A model generated the notes under the pieces. That model saw only the letters and a program-made list of their open reading frames with translations. It had not been told where the DNA came from and ran no database searches. A stretch of 18,819 nucleotides of DNA from Caldifarciminota bacterium (GTDB taxonomy: Bacteria > Hydrothermota > Hydrothermia > B15-G9 > WFZT01), in the NCBI GenBank assembly GCA_026986655.1, contig JALSOD010000020.1:1-18819 (forward strand). The letters are read 5' to 3'. Within the stretch, counting starts at the first letter, position 1. Every line of letters starts with the position of its first letter. Positions 13,035-18,819 of the stretch are shown here, one piece after another. A program made the position numbers and the translations under genes.

Positions 13035-14755
13035 AAGACTCAATTTTTGTAAAAATATTCACCAGTTTCCTTCTTGTAATCCTCGTATTCTCAACTTCCA
13101 TAGCTCTTTTCGCTGAAAGGAGAATAAAAAGCCATTATCTAAAAACTCTATCGTCGGATTTGAGGAAAATTTCATATCCACTTAGCCTTAACATAAAGCC
13201 TTTAATTGAGGGTAAAAAATTCCTCGAACTTGATTCTCTTGTGAAGGTTGTTGGAAGAGAGATAAATGTGAGGATTACAGTCATCGCTCCAGATGGAACA
13301 GTGCTGGCAGACTCAAAGAAAAATCCACGCTTAATGGAAAATCACGGGAAGAGGCCAGAGGTTCTTGAGGCATTCTCTAAAGGTTACGGGCAGTCTCTTA
13401 GATATAGTACTACGATGAAAAAGAAAATGCTTTATGTTGCAACTCCTATTAAATCCCATATGAAGATCATTGGAATTCTAAGGCTGAGTCTGTTCCTAAG
13501 TGATATAAAACTTCTTGTAAATAGTTTGTCTCGAGATATGCTTTATATGATACTTGTAATATCCCTTTTGTCACTTCTGGGAGCTTATTTCCTTGCAAAA
13601 GGCTTTTCCAATCCAATCAGGGAACTTGTGGATGTATCAAACAAGCTTGCACTCGGTGATTTTTCCGTAAAAGCTTCAATTCGTAGAAAAGATGAAATTG
13701 GAAAACTTGCTGCAAGTTTTAATGAAATGGGTGAAAAGATTAAAGACCTATTCGATAGAGTTAAGCTTAAACAGGAAGAACTGGTTGCAATACTTTCGTC
13801 TCTCTCAGAGGGGCTTATAGTTATCGATGGAGACGGAATAATAGAACTCTCTAATCAGAGTTTTAGTAGAATCGTTGGTGAGAACTTGCAGGGTAAGCAT
13901 TATGCTGGAGCTTTAAGAGATCCGAAACTTATAAAATGGATCAGGAAAGCTATAAATGAAAAGAAGACTATTACAAGAGAAGTTGAATTTCATGACAGTG
14001 CCTTTTTGATGAGTATAACCCCGATGCTTCCTGAAGATAAATATATAGTTGTACTTCATGATATAACTGAATTAAAGGCGGTAGAAAAAATAAAAAAGGA
14101 TTTCGTCGCAAATGTTTCTCACGAACTGAGGACGCCTCTGACAGCTATAAAAGGATATGTAGAGACACTTGAGGACGAAGTTCAAGGGGATGCAAAAACA
14201 TATCTGAAAATTATCAAAAAACACACTGAACGAATAATTAACATAGTTAAGGATCTATTAACACTGGCAGAAGTTGAGGATAAAGGTCTGGAACCAATTC
14301 TCAAAGATATCCCACTTGAAGGGTTTCTTGAAAATGTTGTTAAAATTTTCAAACCAAGGGCTATTGAGAAAGGGCTGGAGCTGAAATTTATTCCATATTC
14401 CAGCCCAACTATAAAGGGAGATCCATTCAAGCTCGAGCAGGTATTTATAAACCTGATAGACAATGCTATCAAGTATACAGATAAAGGGGGAGTTTCAGTT
14501 ATCCTGAAGCAAGATAACCATTATGCCGTTGTTGAGGTTATTGATACCGGATTAGGAATTCCCGAAAAGGAAATACCGCGTATTTTTGAACGGTTTTATG
14601 TTGTAGATAAGTCCCGATCAAGAAAACTTGGCGGTACAGGACTGGGTCTTTCTATCGTTAAACACATTGTACTTCTTCATGGAGGAAAAATTGAAGTTGA
14701 AAGTAAGCCGGGACATGGGAGCAGGTTTATAGTTAAATTACCAATCCCCTCGTAA
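13031..14755 (+). CDS. phoR: Phosphate-regulon sensor histidine kinase PhoR
   Basis: Inner-membrane kinase of 574 residues that phosphorylates PhoB. A first membrane span (about 8-28) leads to an extracytoplasmic domain of roughly 140 residues; a second span (about 169-189) follows. Then come HAMP (about 190-242), PAS (about 247-348), the dimerization helix with H364 in VANVSHELRTPLTAIKGY, and the ATPase domain: N-box NLIDNAIKYTDKGG (474-487), G1 DTGLGI (505-510), F-box FERFY (519-523) and G2 GGTGLGLSIVKH (534-545). E. coli PhoR lacks the large outer domain; the form here is like PhoR/PnpS of B. subtilis and many other phyla. The start is GTG within the phoB stop (GTGA overlap). No clear terminator follows. 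Confidence 0.93.
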   Translation: MKDSIFVKIFTSFLLVILVFSTSIALFAERRIKSHYLKTLSSDLRKISYPLSLNIKPLIEGKKFLELDSLVKVVGREINVRITVIAPDGTVLADSKKNPRLMENHGKRPEVLEAFSKGYGQSLRYSTTMKKKMLYVATPIKSHMKIIGILRLSLFLSDIKLLVNSLSRDMLYMILVISLLSLLGAYFLAKGFSNPIRELVDVSNKLALGDFSVKASIRRKDEIGKLAASFNEMGEKIKDLFDRVKLKQEELVAILSSLSEGLIVIDGDGIIELSNQSFSRIVGENLQGKHYAGALRDPKLIKWIRKAINEKKTITREVEFHDSAFLMSITPMLPEDKYIVVLHDITELKAVEKIKKDFVANVSHELRTPLTAIKGYVETLEDEVQGDAKTYLKIIKKHTERIINIVKDLLTLAEVEDKGLEPILKDIPLEGFLENVVKIFKPRAIEKGLELKFIPYSSPTIKGDPFKLEQVFINLIDNAIKYTDKGGVSVILKQDNHYAVVEVIDTGLGIPEKEIPRIFERFYVVDKSRSRKLGGTGLGLSIVKHIVLLHGGKIEVESKPGHGSRFIVKLPIPS

Positions 14756-14924
14756 ATAAAAAGAATGGAGTACCAAACCACATAAGGTCTGACGATAAAA
14801 AACTTAGTCGCAGGGTAAAGTTTGTTAAAAGCGTTGAAAGTGCTTATATGAAAAAATGAGAGGTGTACGGATCTTCTATTTTACATGATTTCCTCATCAA
14901 TCTACTACTGCAAGTAGGCGATAT

Positions 14925-14953
14925 TTGACAGAAAGCAGGGTGGGTGATAAAAT
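14925..14953 (+). promoter_or_regulatory. Near-consensus promoter with extended -10, likely leaderless
   Basis: TTGACA (14925-14930, 6 of 6), a 17-base spacer and TAAAAT (14948-14953, 5 of 6), preceded by TG one base upstream (TGATAAAAT). The ATG of the next gene begins 7 bases after the last -10 base, where transcription should start, and no Shine-Dalgarno site is present. A small inverted repeat, CTACT (14902-14906) with AGTAG (14913-14917), sits just upstream and could be an operator. Confidence 0.7.
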
Positions 14954-14959
14954 TAAACT

Positions 14960-15328
14960 ATGTTTACGATTTTACTGTTGATTTCGCTTCTCGGATCTCC
15001 TGCAACGCCACCAGTAAATTCGCAAACCCCAACTGTAGCCAGGATCAGTTTCTTGAAACCCTCAGGAGTCAGGTTCTTCACCATGGCTGATTCCAGAGGA
15101 AACTTGATCACAGGTAATAGTTTTTACTTCGATTATGGGAAAAATTTGAGAGTGGGACTGGGTGTTATCAGTTATTCACGTCTCACAGGTGGTTTGAAAT
15201 TCGGCACCACATTGGGGATTCTGTCCCTTGAGTATTCTAAAGAAATTTTTGGGGGTAAAATTTACCTGAATTTTGAGAAAGCTTTTCCACTGGATATGAA
15301 AACGAGTAATCCGTTCTGGAAAAACTGA
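14960..15328 (+). CDS. Small exported protein of unknown function
   Basis: I do not recognise this 122-residue protein. It starts with a signal-peptide-like stretch MFTILLLISLLGSPA (no basic residue at the start), then a proline/threonine-rich linker (TPPVNSQTPTVA). The remainder is rich in beta-strand patterns with aromatic and glycine residues: NSFYFDYGKNLRVGLGVISY, TGGLKFGTTLGILSLEY and GGKIYLNFEKAFPL. This recalls part of an outer-membrane barrel or a barrel-associated sheet, but four or five strands are too few for a barrel on its own. It heads a tight operon: its TGA shares one base with the ATG of the SleB-type hydrolase. The promoter suggests a leaderless mRNA. Confidence 0.65.
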   Translation: MFTILLLISLLGSPATPPVNSQTPTVARISFLKPSGVRFFTMADSRGNLITGNSFYFDYGKNLRVGLGVISYSRLTGGLKFGTTLGILSLEYSKEIFGGKIYLNFEKAFPLDMKTSNPFWKN

Positions 15329-15786
15329 TGACCTCGTATAAGGAACTGCGGGAGGGTATTTATCAGGCATTTGTGAATCTTGTTGACCTGAAATTATTGT
15401 CCCTGCTCGTTTATGGAGAGGCAAGAGGTGAATCACTGGATTGTAAGGCAGCTGTTGCCTGGGTTGTCCTAAACAGGGCTAAAAAGAGTGGATGGTTTGG
15501 AGATACTTTTAAAGATGTGATCCTCAAACCTTACCAGTTTTACTGCTTCCTGCCCGGAGATCCAAATTTCTTAAAGCTCGAAGAAATTTCTCGCGAGTTT
15601 GATTCATTTCTGCGAAATGATAAGGTTTTTAGAGAGTGTTCCTTTATAGCAAGAGGAGTGCTGGAAGGATGGATAAGCAACGTGACTCATGGAGCTCTCT
15701 ACTACCATTCAAGGGAAATTAGCCCTATATGGTCTTCTTTCTATACAAAGAAGACCGAGATAGGAAATCACATTTTTTACTTATAG
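15328..15786 (+). CDS. SleB/CwlJ-type cell-wall hydrolase (Hydrolase_2)
   Basis: A 152-residue lytic enzyme of the SleB/CwlJ family, which cleaves glycan strands of peptidoglycan. LLSLLVYGEARGESLDCKAA (24-43) holds the hallmark Y-G-E-A-R-G-E with E31 as the probable catalytic acid. Then follow VAWVVLNRAKKSGWFGDTFK (43-62), the F-x-C-F segment, GALYYH (122-127) and the closing GNHIFY (146-151). In spore formers this domain germinates spores, but here the genome looks diderm, so wall remodelling is likelier. There is no signal peptide, lipobox or wall-binding domain, so export is unexplained. It sits between a small exported protein (1-base overlap) and comEC (0-base gap). Confidence 0.85.
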   Translation: MTSYKELREGIYQAFVNLVDLKLLSLLVYGEARGESLDCKAAVAWVVLNRAKKSGWFGDTFKDVILKPYQFYCFLPGDPNFLKLEEISREFDSFLRNDKVFRECSFIARGVLEGWISNVTHGALYYHSREISPIWSSFYTKKTEIGNHIFYL

Positions 15787-17175
15787 GTGAACCTGAACCA
15801 GTTTAAAAACCCTGCACTTGCTTCCTTTTTGGCGTTTGGGATAGGTATTTCTACTGGTCTGATTAAGAGTGATTTATACAGCAGTTTGATAATCATATCC
15901 ACGGGTATATTTTTAATAATTGCAAAAATCTTTCCCTACTGGATACTCGTTGTCCTCGGCTTTTTGTACGTAAGGATTGATATTGCCAGATTGCAGGACA
16001 ACTCACTGAAGGAGTTTATTAACCGAAAGGTGATCGTGTTCGGGAAGATCGTTGATAACAGGTTTGTGGTAAGTGATAGCATTATCTCCATGGATAAGGT
16101 TCTCTATGAGAAGACGAAACTTTTTATTTCCTCACGTATTCCTGTTGGATGTGGAAAAGTTAAAATGGCGGGGTTGATACGCAGAGCAAGAGGCAGTTTT
16201 AGAACGTATCTCATATCCAATAGGGCTTCCGGTGTAATATATCCTATCTCATACAAGATATATCCCGATAAGATATGCTCAATCAGAAATCATATTCGCG
16301 AAATTATACGAAACAATTCCTGGAGCGACGTGAATTTCGAGATTTTTCGCGCGCTTTTTCTTGGTGAGAGATTAGGGGTTCCAGAGAATGTGCTCGAAAT
16401 TTTCAAGCGTACTGGCACCATGCATATTCTCGCTCTCTCTGGTCTTCATGTTGGCATAATTACCCTCGTGATTTTTTCCATTATTTTGATGTTTAGAAGT
16501 GGAGAGGGAATTTCCCTAATCCTTACAGTCGTTGCTTTGAGTTTTTATCTTATTCTCGTTGGATTTAAGTCCTCTCTTTTCAGGGCCTATCTTTTCTTTG
16601 TATCTCTGATAATTGCAAGACTTGCTGGCAGGAAGATTAAGTACTTGAACGTATGGGGTTTTGCTGGATTGATTTCGTTGATATACAGTCCACTGTGGTT
16701 ATTAAATCCCGGATTCCAGTTCTCTTATCTTGCAACACTGGGCATAATTCTTTCACTTAAATTTAACCTCAGAGGTGTTCCTGGGTACATACTGACCCTA
16801 TTCCTGACATCTTTGGCGGCCACGATGTTTGTTTCACCTTTGCAAATTTACTACTTTAAAATGTTTACACCTGTTTCGATTTTTGCCAATATTCTCGTTA
16901 TTCCATTGGTATTTGTCGTTCTTTCCGAAATTATAACAGGATTATTATTTACCGTGGTGCACCTTGGTTTAATAGGAAAATTGTTTTTTAATGTAGGTAA
17001 TCTTGCGTTAAATATTCTTTTATGGGGTCTCAAAGTTATCGCGAGGCTTCCGGGAACGTTTGTCTACGATAAATCTCCAATAAATATGTTTCAGGTTGTG
17101 ATTTTAATCACTTTTTTCACTGTGCTTTTCATGGGTATAGGAAGAATGGTTTCTGAAATACAAAAACCAGGATAG
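15787..17175 (+). CDS. comEC: ComEC/Rec2-type DNA-uptake channel lacking the metallo-beta-lactamase domain
   Basis: Inner-membrane channel for single-stranded DNA during natural transformation. An N-terminal pair of spans (about 10-66) leads to an OB-like domain (about 75-160). The competence domain follows with FLGER (191-195), GTMHILALSGLHVGI (210-224), NPGFQFSYLATLG (307-319) and SPLQIYYFK (350-358). The 462 residues end after the last spans; the C-terminal metallo-beta-lactamase domain of full-length proteins (about 700-800 residues) is absent, and I see no frameshift restoring it before the convergent lgt. The start is GTG directly after the TAG of the hydrolase gene. The last 72 bases overlap the end of lgt on the other strand. 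Confidence 0.9.
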   Translation: MNLNQFKNPALASFLAFGIGISTGLIKSDLYSSLIIISTGIFLIIAKIFPYWILVVLGFLYVRIDIARLQDNSLKEFINRKVIVFGKIVDNRFVVSDSIISMDKVLYEKTKLFISSRIPVGCGKVKMAGLIRRARGSFRTYLISNRASGVIYPISYKIYPDKICSIRNHIREIIRNNSWSDVNFEIFRALFLGERLGVPENVLEIFKRTGTMHILALSGLHVGIITLVIFSIILMFRSGEGISLILTVVALSFYLILVGFKSSLFRAYLFFVSLIIARLAGRKIKYLNVWGFAGLISLIYSPLWLLNPGFQFSYLATLGIILSLKFNLRGVPGYILTLFLTSLAATMFVSPLQIYYFKMFTPVSIFANILVIPLVFVVLSEIITGLLFTVVHLGLIGKLFFNVGNLALNILLWGLKVIARLPGTFVYDKSPINMFQVVILITFFTVLFMGIGRMVSEIQKPG

Positions 17176-18003
17176 AGAAATCAACATAAGTAGAATGGCT
17201 ATCACGTGAGCAATCTTAACGCCAAATAGTCTCCAGGTGTCAAACCTCAGAAATTCAACAAAATAACGACCGAGAGAGTAAAGTCCAAGGTAGGCAAAAA
17301 ATACGTCCCCGTCCTTTTTCTTTTTTGCGGATTTGAATTTAATGAGAAATATAAAAACGAGGAAGTCCCAGATAGATTCATAGAGGAAAGTTGGGTGATA
17401 ATACGCATATTGGGCGTATTCTTCAAATCTGTACTGTGGTGGAATAAACATCTTCCAGGGAAGATTTGTAGGGACACCATACGCCTCATGGTTAAAGAAG
17501 TTACCCCATCTTCCCAGTGCCTGGCCAAAGATGAGCCACGGGGATGTTATATCTGCGAGTAAGAGGAAGGGCATATTGTATTTTTTGCAAAGAATGTATC
17601 CAACCAGCAGGGCTCCGATGACTCCACCATAAATGGCAAGTCCCCCGTGCCAGGTTTTAAATATCTCGGCGGGATGTAGTTTGTAGTAATCCCAGGATGA
17701 AAAGACATGATACAGTCTTGCTCCGATGAACCCAGCTATGGCAGACCAGAAGATAATTTTGTCAAAATTGTCCTCGTTTAGTCTGTACTTTCTCACATCT
17801 TTGTGCGCAAAAATGAGACCTATGAGGAATGATATTGCGATAAAGAAACTGTACCATTTGATACCAAAATTTCCTATTCTAATTAGATAGGGTGAGACAT
17901 CTTTTGTCCCAATGAATACCTGATGCAAAAAGGTGTAGAGCCATATTATAAATATGACAGCTATGATTGATAGACCTATTGTTATAATTTTTTTATTTTT
18001 CAT
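17104..18003 (-). CDS. lgt: Prolipoprotein diacylglyceryl transferase
   Basis: Inner-membrane enzyme that attaches diacylglycerol to the lipobox cysteine of prolipoproteins, the first step of lipoprotein maturation. I start at the ATG at 18003, whose bases overlap the TGA of the peptidase gene (ATGA), giving 299 residues; an upstream GTG/TTG-type extension to 18069 would lie inside that gene. Diagnostic: GNFGIKWYSFFIAISFLIGL (44-63), GARLYHVFSSWDYY (94-107), HGGLAIYGGVIGALLVGY (119-136), the signature GRWGNFFNHEAYG (164-176), YYHPTFLYESIWDF (201-214) and LGRYFVEFLRFD (244-255). The final 15 or so residues are hydrophilic and lie in the overlap with comEC. It would modify the LEA-type lipoprotein seen above. 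Confidence 0.95.
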   Translation of the reverse strand: MKNKKIITIGLSIIAVIFIIWLYTFLHQVFIGTKDVSPYLIRIGNFGIKWYSFFIAISFLIGLIFAHKDVRKYRLNEDNFDKIIFWSAIAGFIGARLYHVFSSWDYYKLHPAEIFKTWHGGLAIYGGVIGALLVGYILCKKYNMPFLLLADITSPWLIFGQALGRWGNFFNHEAYGVPTNLPWKMFIPPQYRFEEYAQYAYYHPTFLYESIWDFLVFIFLIKFKSAKKKKDGDVFFAYLGLYSLGRYFVEFLRFDTWRLFGVKIAHVIAILLMLISLSWFLYFRNHSSYTHEKHSEKSD

Positions 18004-18819
18004 ACAGCCTTTTTGAGAAACTTTTTGAATATATCGTAAAGCTGATAAAGGGAACGAATACTCACCCATTCATCTTTTGCGTGGATATTACCTCCCACAG
18101 GATAAGTGATTATCGTGGGAATACCCTTTTCAGAAAAGAATCTTCCGTCGGTTGCACCGTGTTCCACTGCAAATTTTGCCTCTCTCCTGAGAACTTCCTC
18201 TGTGGCTTCTTTGAATTTGACCACCATTGGATGATCCTTCGGTGTTGATACCACCTCTCCGTATGAGAGAAGCTCAACTTTGACGTTACCACTGGCTTTT
18301 TCGAGGACATAAGTGTGCATTTTTGATACAGTCCATGGCTCGACAAATCTAATGTCAAGATCCATTTCAGCTTTATCGGGAACGATATTGGCGGCCTGAC
18401 CACCTTTCATAACCCCGAGATTTATGGTATTGTGCCAGTGATCAGGATCTCCACATGGTTCCTTAGGGAAATCATTCTTTAGCTCTTCGTAAAAGTCTAT
18501 AAGTTTATCGAGGGCATTAACACCTTCCCATGGCCTCGAGCCATGTGTGGAGGCTCCAAGAGCGGTGACGTGTAAATGGAGTACTCCCTTTCCTTTAATA
18601 ATCAAATCAAAGTTTTCTCCTCCGTCGGGGATAATTGCAAAATCTGCTGAGAATCCTTCCTCCTTGAGTAGATATTCCACTCCGTCTTTAGAGCCGACTT
18701 CTTCATCGGTAGTTAACATAAGAGAGATTGGTAATTTCCGGTCTTTCATGTCTTTGAAAAGCTGGATCATGACCGCATCAGGTCCCTTCATGTCCAGAGC
18801 ACCCCTACCAAAGAGTTTG
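18000..18819 (-). CDS. M20-family metallopeptidase (ArgE/DapE/CPG2 type), N-terminus cut by window end
   Basis: Only the last 270 or so residues are present; the frame runs on past the right edge. Just before the first internal ATG (18791) the frame reads KLFGRGALDM-KGPD, the M20 metal-bridging aspartate block. Then come TTDEEVGSKDG (catalytic and metal glutamates), IPDGGENFD, the dimerization lid GASTHGSRPWEGVNALDKLI, NLGVMKGGQAANIVPDKAEM and near the end YPVGGNIHAKDEWVS with the last metal histidine. The family removes acyl or peptide groups from amino acids and dipeptides, including N-acetylornithine and N-succinyl-diaminopimelate; the substrate is not decided by what is visible. It precedes lgt in the same operon with an ATGA overlap. 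Confidence 0.9.
   Translation of the reverse strand, partial: KLFGRGALDMKGPDAVMIQLFKDMKDRKLPISLMLTTDEEVGSKDGVEYLLKEEGFSADFAIIPDGGENFDLIIKGKGVLHLHVTALGASTHGSRPWEGVNALDKLIDFYEELKNDFPKEPCGDPDHWHNTINLGVMKGGQAANIVPDKAEMDLDIRFVEPWTVSKMHTYVLEKASGNVKVELLSYGEVVSTPKDHPMVVKFKEATEEVLRREAKFAVEHGATDGRFFSEKGIPTIITYPVGGNIHAKDEWVSIRSLYQLYDIFKKFLKKAV

Noticed and set aside
14756..14900. Terminator after phoR
   Set aside because: The only pairings seen (for example CGA with TCG around 14800) are too short, with no following T run.
18004..18069. Longer lgt start giving 22 extra residues
   Set aside because: It would overlap the peptidase gene by about 70 bases, while the ATG at 18003 forms a standard ATGA junction and begins at a normal Lgt N-terminus.
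1..18819. CRISPR arrays, insertion sequences, rRNA genes, prophage
   Set aside because: No regularly spaced direct repeats, transposase frames, long terminal inverted repeats or rRNA sequence were seen; the lone SleB-type hydrolase is not accompanied by phage genes.

Overview
The window is an ordinary, densely packed bacterial chromosome segment of moderate-to-low GC with at least one accessory insert. A PorV/PorQ-like outer-membrane barrel, a lipobox-bearing lipoprotein and lgt suggest a cell with two membranes. PorV-type barrels are common in the FCB superphylum and related candidate phyla, so I lean that way, but no marker here settles the lineage. TAG, TAA and TGA all serve as stops.

Layout. 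1-2862 (+): the end of parA, then parB, a PorV/PorQ-like barrel and accA, coupled by overlaps or gaps of a few bases and ending in a probable terminator. 2878-4178 (-): an AT-rich toxin-antitoxin-chaperone (TAC) module made of a HigB/RelE-type toxin, an Xre/HigA antitoxin with a C-terminal tail, and a SecB-like chaperone. The toxin reading frame is interrupted near its N-terminus by two in-frame TAG codons. 4244-5128 (-): a FemAB-like GNAT. 5129-5478: a 350-base gap with a perfect GC-rich hairpin. 5479-7257 (-): plsY and an acyl-CoA dehydrogenase, 3 bases apart. 7355-7807 (-): a LEA-type lipoprotein.

8029-12188 (-) is the phosphate operon pstS-pstC-pstA-pstB-phoU. It is divergent from phoB-phoR (12351-14755, +). 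Between them lie 11-base-phased CTTAAC-type repeats that look like a PHO box, so phosphate sensing, uptake and control form one unit. 14960-17175 (+): a small exported protein of unknown function, a SleB-type cell-wall hydrolase and a ComEC channel lacking the C-terminal metallo-beta-lactamase domain, in one tightly coupled operon with a near-consensus promoter. 17104-18819 (-): lgt and the end of an M20 peptidase gene. The lgt 3' end overlaps that of comEC by 72 bases.

The most interesting items are the TAC module with its interrupted toxin and the PHO-box array. A recurring pattern is also notable: a -10 box only 6-10 bases before a start codon that lacks a Shine-Dalgarno site, which suggests several leaderless or near-leaderless mRNAs.
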